Positions 5,876-14,468 of a stretch of DNA of 58,193 nt are shown here, piece after piece. Source of the DNA: a virus; IMG/VR virus record IMGVR_UViG_3300028573_000019, positions 1 to 58,193 of that record. One strand, written 5' to 3'. A model generated the notes under the pieces. That model did no database searches and was not told the origin of the DNA. It worked only from the letters and a program-made list of their open reading frames with translations. Numbering within the stretch: position 1 is the first letter of the stretch; every line of letters begins with the position of its first letter. The position numbers were made by a program, and so were the translations under genes.

Positions 5876-7086
5876 AGATCCATCCGCTCGCCGACGCGCT
5901 CCCGATGATGGCGGCGCTTGAACTCCAGCAGCTCGCCAACGACATCCGAGAGAACGGCCTCAACCACCCGCTCGTGCGGCGGAACGGCTGGCTCATCGAC
6001 GGCCGCAACCGCCTTGCGGCTTGCAAGCTCGCCAAGGTCGAACCGCGCTTCAGGGAACTGCCGGAGAGCGCCAGCGCGGCCGCCTTCATCCTGTCGGAGA
6101 ACGCGCGGCGCCGGCACATGAACGAGAGCCAGCTCGCGCTGATCGGCGCTCAGGCTCTGCCGCACTTCGAGGCTGAGGCGGCCGGGCGGAAGATGAAGGG
6201 GCGCAAGCCTGACCTTGGCGCCCCGGGGCGCCATGCCCCAGCAGGGGCCATGGAAGCAGCGGTGCCTGAGAAGGGCAAGGCCGCCGCCCAGGCTGCTGCC
6301 GCATCAGGCGCCGCACCCCGATCCGTCGAGCGAGCGAAGCAGGTCTTGAAGTTCGCCGCACCCGAGGTTGTCCAGGCCATCCGCGATGGAGCGTTGACGC
6401 TCAAGGATGCGGCGCGCGTCACCCAGAAGCCCGCGACCGAGCAGAAGCGGCTCGTGCGCGCTGTGTTGCGCGGCGATGCGAAGAACCTACAGCAGGCGTC
6501 GAAGGCCCAGACGGCTGCCCAACTCCGCGCAGCGCCGATCCCGATGCCCGGTGGCCCCTTCGGCGTCATCGTCGCCGATCCACCCTGGCGCTACGACCTC
6601 CGCGAGGACGATGAGAGCCACCGCGGCAAGACCGACTACGGGACGATGAGCATCGAGGAGATCCGTGCGCTCCCGGTCGCGACGATCGCGAAGCCGGACT
6701 CCGTCTTGTGGCTCTGGTGCACGAACGCCTTCCTGGTGCAGGACGATGCGCCGATCCAGCGCGTGCTGCGCGCCTGGGGCTTCGCTGGCGTCACGCTCCT
6801 CACCTGGGACAAGGAACGCTTTGGCGTCGGCAACCGGCTGCGGAACTCCACCGAGCACTGCGTGCTCGCTGTCCGCGGCGCACCGATCACCGAGGGCGGC
6901 AGCACGTCGACGCTGCTGCGTGAGATTCGCCGCCAGCACAGCCGCAAGCCCGAGTCGTTCTGGCCGCTGGTGGAGCGGGTCTGCCCTGACAGCGCGCGCG
7001 TGGAGCTCTTCAGCCGCGAGCCGCGCAACGGCTGGCAGGTGTGGGGCAACCAAACCGAGAAGTTCGCCGGCGAGGCCTCCCGATGA
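5872..7086 (+). CDS. ParB-like domain fused to MT-A70 adenine methyltransferase
   Basis: 404 residues. Residues 1-95 resemble the ParB/Srx nuclease-like N-terminus (LQQLANDIRENGLNHPLVRRNG, then LIDGRNRLAACK and FILSENARRRHM). A helical HTH-like linker follows to about 215. Residues 226-390 are an MT-A70 methyltransferase with the catalytic DPPW motif at 236-239, then a WLWCTNAF segment, a CVLAVRGAP segment and a WPLVERVCPDSARVELFSRE C-terminus. MT-A70 enzymes transfer a methyl group from SAM to adenine N6. In phages this fusion probably methylates DNA at sites recognised through the ParB-like part, for example against restriction. Confidence 0.85.
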   Translation: MKIHPLADALPMMAALELQQLANDIRENGLNHPLVRRNGWLIDGRNRLAACKLAKVEPRFRELPESASAAAFILSENARRRHMNESQLALIGAQALPHFEAEAAGRKMKGRKPDLGAPGRHAPAGAMEAAVPEKGKAAAQAAAASGAAPRSVERAKQVLKFAAPEVVQAIRDGALTLKDAARVTQKPATEQKRLVRAVLRGDAKNLQQASKAQTAAQLRAAPIPMPGGPFGVIVADPPWRYDLREDDESHRGKTDYGTMSIEEIRALPVATIAKPDSVLWLWCTNAFLVQDDAPIQRVLRAWGFAGVTLLTWDKERFGVGNRLRNSTEHCVLAVRGAPITEGGSTSTLLREIRRQHSRKPESFWPLVERVCPDSARVELFSREPRNGWQVWGNQTEKFAGEASR

Positions 7087-7421
7087 AGCCCACCCTCCAC
7101 CAGGTCGGCAATGTCCAATTCGCCGTGACTGAGCGGCCGGGCGGTCTCGACCTCGAGCAGATCACGCCTGGCCCGCTGGCGTCGCACCTCACGCAGGAGC
7201 AGGCCAACGAGCTGCTCAAGGTGCTCAAACGCCATGTGAAGCGCCGCATGCCCGGCCCGGCGCCGCGGGTGAAGTGCGAGCACTGCGGCCGCGAGATTGC
7301 CGTCGTGGGTGGCCACCTCAGCTGGCACGGCGAGCAGGAATCGGCACCGGGGCGCGAGCCGGTGAAGTGCCCGGGCAGCGACGCGCTCATCGTGAATCCC
7401 ACGGGAAGGCGGGCGCCATGA
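7083..7421 (+). CDS. Small zinc-binding hypothetical protein
   Basis: 112 residues, start overlapping the methyltransferase stop (ATGA). The C-terminal half has CEHCGRE followed by HLSWHGE, a possible CxxC-HxxxH zinc site, and a later lone Cys. The N-terminal half is predicted alpha-helical (LTQEQANELLKVLKRHVKRR). No family recognised; part of the tightly overlapped early operon. Confidence 0.5.
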   Translation: MKPTLHQVGNVQFAVTERPGGLDLEQITPGPLASHLTQEQANELLKVLKRHVKRRMPGPAPRVKCEHCGREIAVVGGHLSWHGEQESAPGREPVKCPGSDALIVNPTGRRAP

Positions 7422-7711
7422 GCTGGCTCGCCTGGGCCGCGGTGACCGCCGCCTGTCTCGTGCTGGGCATGCTGTACCGCCGGTCGCAGCGGCGCGGGGC
7501 AGGTCCCGAGCCCGAACCCGCGCCCACGCCCACGCTTCCGTCGCCTCCGCTTCGTCTCTCACGGTTCCGTCCTCAGCCGTTCTGTCCGTGCCCGCGCTGC
7601 GCCGTGCATCGCGAGTCCGTCTGCGTCTTCGAGCGCGATGCCGCCGACCCGGCGCGCGTGGAGCTGCTCGAGGTCATGTCCTGGAACACCAACCCGGAGG
7701 CCTCGGCGTGA
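7418..7711 (+). CDS. Single-pass membrane protein, hypothetical
   Basis: 97 residues. An N-terminal hydrophobic helix (WLAWAAVTAACLVLGMLY, residues 3-20) is followed by basic residues, a Pro-rich linker and a Cys-containing C-terminal region (CPCPRCAVHRE). Likely an inner-membrane protein with its tail in the cytoplasm. Start and end overlap the neighbours. Function unknown. Confidence 0.5.
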   Translation: MSWLAWAAVTAACLVLGMLYRRSQRRGAGPEPEPAPTPTLPSPPLRLSRFRPQPFCPCPRCAVHRESVCVFERDAADPARVELLEVMSWNTNPEASA

Positions 7712-8115
7712 CCGAGACCCTCGCCATCCCGGGCCGTCCGGAGGCTCTCGTGCTCGAGCACCGCGCCGGCCGCGTGTTCTGGAGCGTCGGCGACTGCCGC
7801 GGCGACGAGCTCACCGCGGGCGCCGCGCTCGCCGTGGCGGAGCGATACCTGGGCGTGCGGGTGGTGCGCGAGGTCCGCGCGGCGCCGCGCCTGTCGGTGC
7901 GCCAGGTAGGACCCAGCAGCCGCAAGCCCGGCGCTGGTCCGAACATCGGCGTCGCCTATGTCAGCGCGACTGCTGGCGCCCAGTTCGCTCGCAAGTGGGA
8001 AGCGCAGGGCCCGCTCTGCCACCACGGCCAAGCGCAGAAACGTTGCGAGGCCTGCGACGGCTGGATGCACGTCTGCCCGGGCTCGGCGCCGCACAGCTGC
8101 TTCCAGGAGCCCTGA
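7708..8115 (+). CDS. Hypothetical protein with C-terminal Cys/His cluster
   Basis: 135 residues from a GTG at 7708 in a GTGA overlap. The N-terminus is mixed alpha/beta. The C-terminus carries CHHGQAQKRCEACDGWMHVC, a likely zinc-binding site. Located directly before the helicase gene, separated by one base. Family unknown. Confidence 0.5.
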   Translation: MTETLAIPGRPEALVLEHRAGRVFWSVGDCRGDELTAGAALAVAERYLGVRVVREVRAAPRLSVRQVGPSSRKPGAGPNIGVAYVSATAGAQFARKWEAQGPLCHHGQAQKRCEACDGWMHVCPGSAPHSCFQEP

Positions 8116-8116
8116 C

Positions 8117-10915
8117 GTGGATCTGCGCGACTACCAGGTCAGAGCGATCGAGCAGCTGCGCGAGCGCATCCGCGCGGGCGTGCGTCGGCTGCTGCTCTGT
8201 AGCCCCACGGGCTGCCATGCGCGCGGCCAGCGCGTGCTCATGTTCGACGGCAGCCTGCGCGCCGTCGAGGACGTGCGCAAGGGCGAGCGGCTCATGGGCC
8301 TCGACAGCACGCCGCGCACCGTGCTCCAGCTCTGCCGTGGCCGCGACCAGATGTTCAACATCGCGCCCACCAAGGGCGCGCCGTGGATCGTGAACGGCGA
8401 CCACGTGCTCACGCTGATTCGCACGAACGATGGTCCGCGCGGTGGCGAAATCGTCGACGTCACCGTGCGCGAGTGGATCGGCTGGAGCCGGACCGCGAAG
8501 CACGTGCACAAGCTCTTCCGCGTCGGCGTCGACTTCGAGTCCGGCGCGCTGCTCCCGATCGATCCGTACTTCCTCGGCGTGATGCTCGGAGATGGGATCC
8601 TCACGCGCACGGTCGGAGTCTGCAAGCCCGATCCCGAGATCAAGGCAGCCGTCGCGCGCGAGGCCCAGCGCTGGGGTCTGCGCATCTCGCTCGACCAGGC
8701 CGGCACCACGTCCGAGGTACAGAAACTGGTGGGCGTGCCTGGCAAGCCCAACCCACTGGTGAACGCGCTGCGCGCGCTGGGGCTGCACGGCGCCGACTCC
8801 GGATCAAAGTTCATCCCGAACGACTTCAAAACCGCGAGCCGCGACGAGCGCCTGGAGTTGCTCGCTGGCCTCGTCGACACGGACGGCTCGCTGGCTGGCG
8901 GCGGCTACGACTTCGTCTCCAAGTCGCGCCAACTCTCTGAAGACGTCGCGTTCCTGGCGCGCAGTCTGGGCCTCGCGGCCTACGTGGCCGAGTGCCAGAA
9001 GAGCGCACAGACGGGCGCCGTCGGCACGTACCACCGCGTCACGATCTCTGGTGACTGCTCGGTGGTGCCCTGTCGCATCCCGCGCCGTCGGGCTCCGCCG
9101 CGCCGCCAAGTGAAAGACGTGCTTCGCACCGGCTTCTCTGTCGAGCCGCTCGATGCGGATGACTTCTTCGGCTTCACGCTCGACGGCGACCAGCGCTACC
9201 TGCTTGACGACTTCACCGTCACCCACAACAGCGGCAAGACGGTCATGTTTTCGTCGATGGCGGAGTCGGCGGCCGCGCGCGGCAAACGCGTGGTGGTGAT
9301 CGCGCACCGCAAGGAGCTGATCGACCAGACGCACGCGAAGCTCGAGGCGTTCGGCGTACGCGCCGGCGTCGTCATGGCCAGCGACCCGCGCTTCGACGAC
9401 TACCTGCCGGTGCAGGTCTGCTCGATTCAAACGCTCGCGCGGCGGATGGATCGGCTCCCTCCAGCAGACCTGGTCATCTACGACGAGTGTCACCACGCCG
9501 TGAGCGAGACCTCGAAGAAGGTGCTCGAGGCCTACTCGAGCGCGGTCCTGCTTGGCGCGACGGCCACGCCCTGGCGCACCGACAAGCGCGGCCTGGCAGA
9601 TCTCTTCGACGACGTCGTGGTGGCTGCGACGCCGGCGGAGCTCATCGCCCGCGGCGCCCTCGTTCCCTACGACCCGTTCGCGTACGACGCGCCGGACCTG
9701 CACGACGTCGGGCTCGTCGCTGGCGAGTTCAACCAGAAGGAGCTCGGGCTCGCCTGCAACACCGACGTCCTCGTCGCCGACATCGTCCGCGAGTACTCCG
9801 AACATGCGCACGGTCGGCGCGGGCTGATCTTCCCGGTCGACATCGCCCACAGCCGGCACCTGGTCGCCGAGTTCCAGTCCGGCGGCTTCCATGCCGAGCA
9901 CCTGGATTGCGACACGCCCAAGGACGAGCGCGAGCGCATCATCGACGGGCTGCGCAGCGGCAGCGTGACGCTCGTCTCCAGCGTGGGCGTGCTCACCGAG
10001 GGCTTCGACGCACCGGCGGCCGAGGTGTGCATCCTCGCGCGGCCCACGAAGTCGCTCGGCCTGTATATGCAAATGGTCGGCCGGGTGCTGCGCCCGTCGC
10101 CGGACACCGGCAAGGCGCGCGCGCTGATCCACGACCACGCCGGCAACCTCCTGCGGCACGGCTTTCCCGACGACGACCGCGAGTACTCGCTGAGCGCGAC
10201 GCCGGCGCGCGTGCGCGAACTCTCCACGTGCCCGATGTGCTGCAGCGTCTTCGGCCGCGTCCGCGACGACGGCACGTGCCCCCGGTGCGGAGAGGTCATC
10301 GCGCCGCCGCGCGCGCAGGGCGCCAATGACGAGCCCGACGCCGACGCCGCCTCCGAACGCAAGACGGTCGATGGCGTTCGTCTCGACCGCGCGGCCATCG
10401 AGCGGCTGCGCGAGAGGCTGACAGGAGGCGGCGTTCGCCGCGAACTCACCGACCTGCAGGTGGTGCAGGTGTCGCAGGCGACCCGCGCGGACAAAGCCGC
10501 CGAGTACTTGCGGCTGCAGGCTGTAGCGGAGCGAAAAGGCTTCAAGCCCGGCTTCGTGGCCAATGCATACCGCGAGACGTTCGGGGTCTGGCCGCGCTTC
10601 AAAGACGAGGACCTCGCCGGCGTCGAGCCCGCCCACAATCCGTTTCTCCCGCTCCCATCCGTCGCGGCAGCGGCGCGACTGGCAGGTCTCCATCCAAATA
10701 CGGTTCTGAAACGCATGAAGGAAAAGGGATTGAGCCTCGAGGAGGCGCTCTCAACTGAGAAGTTCAAGACTGGCAGCCCGCCAGATCCGAACAGCATTTC
10801 AGGTAGAGCTCGACGTGCAGGACTGAGCGTCGACTTGGTCCATCAGCGACTTCATATGGGTTGGACTCTGGAGCAGGCCCTCAGCTGCGGGCCTGGTCAA
10901 AAGCGCCATGGCTGA
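8117..10915 (+). CDS. Superfamily 2 DEAD/DEAH-type helicase with an in-frame intein
   Basis: 932 residues as translated, of which 339 (Cys33 to Asn371) form an intein; the spliced helicase would be about 593 residues. The GTG start is one base after the previous stop; longer frames upstream would overlap that gene. Helicase motifs flank the insertion: RDYQVRAIEQL (Q-like), SPTG/SGKT (Walker A, split by the intein), VVIAHRKELIDQT, DECHH (motif II), GATATPWR (III) and QMVGRVLRPS (VI). A four-Cys zinc finger (CPMC, CPRC) follows near the end, then a C-terminal HTH-like repeat. Probably an ATP-dependent DNA helicase for phage replication or recombination, as it precedes VRR-NUC and VapE genes. 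Confidence 0.9.
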   Translation: MDLRDYQVRAIEQLRERIRAGVRRLLLCSPTGCHARGQRVLMFDGSLRAVEDVRKGERLMGLDSTPRTVLQLCRGRDQMFNIAPTKGAPWIVNGDHVLTLIRTNDGPRGGEIVDVTVREWIGWSRTAKHVHKLFRVGVDFESGALLPIDPYFLGVMLGDGILTRTVGVCKPDPEIKAAVAREAQRWGLRISLDQAGTTSEVQKLVGVPGKPNPLVNALRALGLHGADSGSKFIPNDFKTASRDERLELLAGLVDTDGSLAGGGYDFVSKSRQLSEDVAFLARSLGLAAYVAECQKSAQTGAVGTYHRVTISGDCSVVPCRIPRRRAPPRRQVKDVLRTGFSVEPLDADDFFGFTLDGDQRYLLDDFTVTHNSGKTVMFSSMAESAAARGKRVVVIAHRKELIDQTHAKLEAFGVRAGVVMASDPRFDDYLPVQVCSIQTLARRMDRLPPADLVIYDECHHAVSETSKKVLEAYSSAVLLGATATPWRTDKRGLADLFDDVVVAATPAELIARGALVPYDPFAYDAPDLHDVGLVAGEFNQKELGLACNTDVLVADIVREYSEHAHGRRGLIFPVDIAHSRHLVAEFQSGGFHAEHLDCDTPKDERERIIDGLRSGSVTLVSSVGVLTEGFDAPAAEVCILARPTKSLGLYMQMVGRVLRPSPDTGKARALIHDHAGNLLRHGFPDDDREYSLSATPARVRELSTCPMCCSVFGRVRDDGTCPRCGEVIAPPRAQGANDEPDADAASERKTVDGVRLDRAAIERLRERLTGGGVRRELTDLQVVQVSQATRADKAAEYLRLQAVAERKGFKPGFVANAYRETFGVWPRFKDEDLAGVEPAHNPFLPLPSVAAAARLAGLHPNTVLKRMKEKGLSLEEALSTEKFKTGSPPDPNSISGRARRAGLSVDLVHQRLHMGWTLEQALSCGPGQKRHG
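8213..9229 (+). other. Intein (protein-splicing element with LAGLIDADG endonuclease)
   Basis: 339 codons inserted exactly between SPTG and SGKT of the helicase P-loop. It begins with Cys1 (CHARGQRVLMFDGS, block A) and has a block B-like NGDHVLTL with His. Two LAGLIDADG-type motifs follow (YFLGVMLGDG and LLAGLVDTDG). It ends with a block F/G-like segment finishing FTVTHN before extein Ser+1. All canonical splice residues (Cys1, penultimate His, terminal Asn, Ser+1) are present, so splicing should be active. The endonuclease motifs look intact, which predicts homing ability. Confidence 0.9.
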
Positions 10916-11246
10916 GGCCGTCTACCAGCGGCTGGTGCTCGGGCGACTCGAAGTGCTCCGCCCCCGTGTGCGCTTCTGGCGCGCAAACACCGGCTTCGCC
11001 CGCGACGGACGCGGCCGCGGCGTCCGCTTCGGCGAACCCGGCCAGCCGGACATTCTCGGCGTCGCCGCCGGGCGCGGCTTCGGGATCGAAGTGAAGGACG
11101 ACGGCGAGCGGCAGCGACCCGAGCAGCGCGAGTGGCAGTCCAGTTGGGAGCTCGCCGGCGGCATCTACCTGCTCGCGGTCGGCAAGGACGGCGCTCTCGC
11201 CGCCGTGGAGCGCGTGCGGCTGATGCTCCTGGAGGCGCCATGGTAG
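10908..11246 (+). CDS. VRR-NUC domain nuclease
   Basis: 112 residues. The PD-(D/E)XK-type core is visible as FGEPGQPDILGVAAGRGFGIEVKDD (catalytic D and ExK) with a following RQRPEQREWQ helix, characteristic of the VRR-NUC family found beside phage SNF2/DEAD helicases. It is probably a structure-specific or Holliday-junction-type nuclease acting with the helicase encoded just upstream, whose stop it overlaps by eight bases. Confidence 0.85.
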   Translation: MAEAVYQRLVLGRLEVLRPRVRFWRANTGFARDGRGRGVRFGEPGQPDILGVAAGRGFGIEVKDDGERQRPEQREWQSSWELAGGIYLLAVGKDGALAAVERVRLMLLEAPW

Positions 11247-11548
11247 CCGCGCGCGCGCTGCCACCTGCGACACCGGCGCTCCCCGAGGACGCGGAGCTGC
11301 TCGTCCACGCCCTGGACCGTCTCCCGCTTGAGCACGTTGTGCGGTCGGTGGGCGCGTGGCCGCTGCGCACCTGCCCGCGCGCAAGCTGCCGCGCACCCAT
11401 CTTCGTCGCTGGCGGCGGCTGGGCGTGCACCAGCTGTGGCGCTCTCGGCGGCGCGGGCGCCTTCGTCGCCGCGTTCTTCTGGGACTGGGGCTTCGACCAG
11501 GCGCACGCCGCCACGTGCACAGGCTGTGAGGGGTGTAGAGATGTCTGA
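11240..11548 (+). CDS. Zinc-ribbon hypothetical protein
   Basis: 102 residues, ATG overlapping the nuclease gene. It contains CPRASCRAPIF and WACTSCGALGG (paired cysteines like a zinc ribbon), and a terminal Cys cluster. Lies between nuclease and VapE genes in the replication block; precise role unknown. Confidence 0.5.
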   Translation: MVAARALPPATPALPEDAELLVHALDRLPLEHVVRSVGAWPLRTCPRASCRAPIFVAGGGWACTSCGALGGAGAFVAAFFWDWGFDQAHAATCTGCEGCRDV

Positions 11549-12938
11549 GAACGAGCCACCCGACGAGCCAGAGTGGATGCGCGACGCTCCGCCGCCCGTT
11601 CCGGGACCGGTGCAGCCGCGTCCGCCTTCACGGCCTCTTCAGGCTGTGCCACCAGCTCCGGCAGAGCCACCTCCTCACGATGCGCCGCCGCCCTGGCTCG
11701 ATGATGAACCTGCAGCTCCTGCTGGCAACGCCGTTCCGATCTCGTCCGCCTGGCCGGAGCGGCCGCTGCGAAGTCGTTCGTACCTGAGTCTCTATCGGCT
11801 GCTCTCCGAGCCAGGAAAGCGTGAGCGCGTGCTCGGGAGCCAGTCGGTTCGGTTCAACGAACTTCGGAACGTCATCGAGATTGGTGGAGAAGCCATCACC
11901 GACGTCGCCGTCTCAGAGATCCGCGCCAAGCTCGAGCTGATGTGGGTCGCCAACAAGAACGGCGACGGCATGAAGTTCGCCGTCGAGGACATCGATCGAG
12001 CGCTCGCGCACATCGCGAGCAGCAATCGGTACCACCCGGTTCAAAACTACCTACGCGGCCTGAAGTGGAACGGCGAGGACTGGATCGACTGGCTCTGCAC
12101 GGACGTGCTTGGGATCCGCGAGCCCTCGCCGATCGAACTCGCGATGATGCGTCGTTGGCTCATCTCGTCCGTCGCTCGCGCGATGAAACCCGGTTGCAAG
12201 GTCGACACGGTGCTCATTCTCGCCGGCGGCCAGGGTGCGAAGAAGTCCACGTTCTTCGAGCTGCTCGCTGGCGAGGGTTGGTTCTGCGACTCGAGCTTCG
12301 ACCCGTCCACGAAAGACGGTCAGGACGCGATGGCCGGCCATTGGATCTATGAGTGGCCCGAGCTCGAGTCGATGCAGCGTGCGCGCAGCCAGAACTCGGT
12401 GAAGGCCTTTCTTTCGAGCCGCAGCGATACCTTCCGGCCGCCATATGGAAAGCACCGGATCACGCGCCCACGCACGTGCGTCATCGTGGGTACGAGCAAC
12501 GACGACGACTTTCTCACCGACCGCACGGGTAACCGTCGCTACTGGCCCATCCACATCGGCAACAACATCGACTTGGCTGCTCTGAAGTCAGAGCGGGATC
12601 AGGTCTGGGCCCAGGCGTTTCATCTCTACCAGCAGCGAGAGCAGTGGTGGCTCACGCCCAGTGAGGAACACGATCTCACCGGCCAGCAGAGCGAGTTCGA
12701 GGCGTCCACGTCGTGGGACACGCTTGTCGCGCAGTTCCTCTCTGCTCGGCTCTTCATGCAGTCGATCGCCCTGCACGAGGTGATGTCCGAGGCCTTGAGA
12801 ATCGAGCTGAGGGACCAGAAGGGGAACAACGAGGTCCTCGCTGCGGCGGCGATGAAGAAGGCGGGCTGGCAGAAGTATCGAGCTCCAGGCCCGGGACGCC
12901 CGTCGCTGTGGCGACCCAAGAAAGACGGTCTCTCGTGA
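11541..12938 (+). CDS. VapE-family (virulence-associated E) primase/helicase-like protein
   Basis: 465 residues. The N-terminal 75 residues are Pro-rich and disordered-looking. The rest matches the virulence-associated E family: NYLRGLKWNGEDWIDWL, then a P-loop-like LAGGQGAKKSTFFELLAGEGW, then WIYEWPELESM, then a segment with RPPYGKH and IVGTSN, and TGNRRYWPI. Family members are phage and satellite SF3-type helicases that load at the replication origin. The next 400 bases hold clustered repeats, so this is the likely origin-binding replicative protein. Confidence 0.85.
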   Translation: MSENEPPDEPEWMRDAPPPVPGPVQPRPPSRPLQAVPPAPAEPPPHDAPPPWLDDEPAAPAGNAVPISSAWPERPLRSRSYLSLYRLLSEPGKRERVLGSQSVRFNELRNVIEIGGEAITDVAVSEIRAKLELMWVANKNGDGMKFAVEDIDRALAHIASSNRYHPVQNYLRGLKWNGEDWIDWLCTDVLGIREPSPIELAMMRRWLISSVARAMKPGCKVDTVLILAGGQGAKKSTFFELLAGEGWFCDSSFDPSTKDGQDAMAGHWIYEWPELESMQRARSQNSVKAFLSSRSDTFRPPYGKHRITRPRTCVIVGTSNDDDFLTDRTGNRRYWPIHIGNNIDLAALKSERDQVWAQAFHLYQQREQWWLTPSEEHDLTGQQSEFEASTSWDTLVAQFLSARLFMQSIALHEVMSEALRIELRDQKGNNEVLAAAAMKKAGWQKYRAPGPGRPSLWRPKKDGLS

Positions 12939-12943
12939 GTCCA

Positions 12944-13331
12944 GATCGCTCGCCTGTGACACCCCTTCGATCCGAGATCGCAGGCCATCGAAACATGGAC
13001 GATCTGCGATCGCTGGCCTCGCCGGAGCCTGCGTACGAACCACGAATCAACAACTTACACACTTCTCATGATCGCTTGATCGCTCGGTTGATCGCTCGGT
13101 CGTTGAGCCTGCGATCATGCTTTTCGATAATCGAGCTCAACACTTACGACCTCATGATCGCTCGATCACAGGCTTCACTACCTATGGCAGCCACAACTCG
13201 AAGGGGACGCGTTTGCGCCCTTCAGACCCCCTCGAACCGAGCGATCAAGCGATCATCGATACTCAACAGTGTGAACTGACTAAACAAAACTATGATCGCT
13301 CGCTCAATGAGCCTGCGATCAGCCAGCGATC
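12944..13331. repeat. Iteron-like cluster, putative replication origin
   Basis: In this otherwise gene-free 406-base stretch (12939-13344) the hexamer GATCGC or its complement occurs about 14 times: 12944, 12976, 13006, 13008, 13070, 13078, 13090, 13111, 13156, 13241, 13249, 13294, 13315, 13326. Two 29-base units, at 13089-13117 and 13293-13321, have the form TGATCGC-N15-GCGATCA and are nearly identical. The second also contains an inner CTCA-A-TGAG hairpin. The stretch is lower in GC than its neighbours and follows the VapE gene directly. Best explanation: iterons of the phage origin; alternatively an operator array for the gene at 13345. Confidence 0.7.
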
Positions 13332-13344
13332 AGGGAGGATCAAC

Positions 13345-13719
13345 ATGCCGCGCAAGAACCTGTCCCGAGAGCCCGAGAAGCCTCTCCGCGAGTTCCAGTT
13401 CAGCTACATCCTCGACGGCCAGCACTGGCAGATGCGCCATGGCCGCGCTGATGCCGCGTACAAGGCGGCCTTCAAGGCCGAGTCAGCGCTCTTCTCCGAC
13501 CACCGCGAGCTCGTGAACCGCGGCGAAGGCCCGTCCGACGAGGAACGCGAGCGTGTCCGGATCATGGCGAAGGCGCTCGCGTACGTGCGCTGGTGGCCGC
13601 TCGATGTCGCGCTGCAGCTCGCCGTCGCTGAAGAGACGGGCATGCATGGAGGCACCCGAGTCACGCCTGAGCACGCGCGCGCCCGGCTGCTCTGGCTCAA
13701 CAAACCCAAGAAGGTGTGA
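13345..13719 (+). CDS. Hypothetical protein following the iteron region
   Basis: 124 residues from an ATG preceded by GGGAGG. Charged and helical with aromatic motifs (QFSYILDGQHWQMRHGR, YVRWWPLDVALQLAVAEE). The ribosome-binding site is only a few bases after the last GATCGC repeat, so binding there could control this gene. No family recognised. Confidence 0.55.
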   Translation: MPRKNLSREPEKPLREFQFSYILDGQHWQMRHGRADAAYKAAFKAESALFSDHRELVNRGEGPSDEERERVRIMAKALAYVRWWPLDVALQLAVAEETGMHGGTRVTPEHARARLLWLNKPKKV

Positions 13720-13725
13720 CCCGTT

Positions 13726-13893
13726 GTGGTTGTTCCCGCCCACCCAGCAGCCGAACACGAAGTGACTGCGAGGCCTTCCATGGATTCGACAACGACCCAC
13801 CCACACCCAGGGCGCGAAACCGGGCAGGAACCGCACATTCAGGCGGCGGACCGCGACGCGGGTGTCAGCTACGCCAAGGGAGCCAGCACGTGA
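13726..13893 (+). CDS. Possible small hypothetical protein
   Basis: A 55-codon frame from a GTG at 13726 (or 37 codons from the ATG at 13780) ending in a GTGA overlap with the next gene. The product is Pro/His/Thr-rich without recognisable domain. Support is positional only: it fills the gap and the junction resembles the translational coupling used throughout the operon. Confidence 0.3.
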   Translation: MVVPAHPAAEHEVTARPSMDSTTTHPHPGRETGQEPHIQAADRDAGVSYAKGAST

Positions 13894-14465
13894 GCCCCAT
13901 CCCCCTGTCGTCCCTGCGGCCCGACCCGCGCACCGAGTCCGAGCTCCGGTGGTTCTTCACTGCCGCCGCCGGCGAGATGGGCCTGCGCTCGAACTGGGAG
14001 GCGTACGCGCGCGAGGGCATGTACCTCACGCGTCGGAGGTCCACGTACTCGGTGGACATCGCGTCTATCATGCCGGACCTCCGCGGCGCGCACCGGGCCA
14101 GCCCGATCATGCGAGCGCTGAACGAGCTCGAGCCCGAGCAGCGCGGCATTCTGTCGGCGGCGTACGGCGACCTGCGCGAGACGATGAAGGCCTGGCCGGC
14201 GCTCACCGAGAACCAGGCGGCAGAACTCACGCTGGCGTTCCGGGACCTCACCGGCGTGGTGCCCTGGGCAGCGCAGGAGGCGCACCAGCGCTCGCGCACG
14301 ACTCGGCCGGTGGTGGACTGGCTCATCCGGCTACATCGGCGCGCGAAGAGTGACCGGGCTGCCGCGGCAGCGAAGGCAGAGGTGGTGCGCGAGGCCGAGG
14401 CTCAGGTGATGGCGGCCACGCGGGCGTTCTCCGCGGCGAAGAAGCTGCGCCGGCGGGCGGGGTAG
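13890..14465 (+). CDS. Hypothetical protein upstream of terminase
   Basis: 191 residues from a GTG at 13890 (ribosome-binding site AAGGGAG). Helical: WFFTAAAGEMGLRSNWEAY, then YLTRRRSTYSVDIASIMPDL, then an Ala/Arg-rich C-terminal helix probably forming a coiled coil. Located between replication and packaging genes. I do not recognise the family. Confidence 0.55.
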   Translation: MSPIPLSSLRPDPRTESELRWFFTAAAGEMGLRSNWEAYAREGMYLTRRRSTYSVDIASIMPDLRGAHRASPIMRALNELEPEQRGILSAAYGDLRETMKAWPALTENQAAELTLAFRDLTGVVPWAAQEAHQRSRTTRPVVDWLIRLHRRAKSDRAAAAAKAEVVREAEAQVMAATRAFSAAKKLRRRAG

Positions 14466-14468
14466 GCC

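Noticed and set aside
8804-10693. 629-codon minus-strand frame over the helicase
   Set aside because: Antisense shadow of conserved helicase motifs; no recognisable domain and no start context.
12713-13279. Plus-strand frame running through the iteron region
   Set aside because: It overlaps the VapE gene out of frame and translates the repeats; composition is not protein-like.
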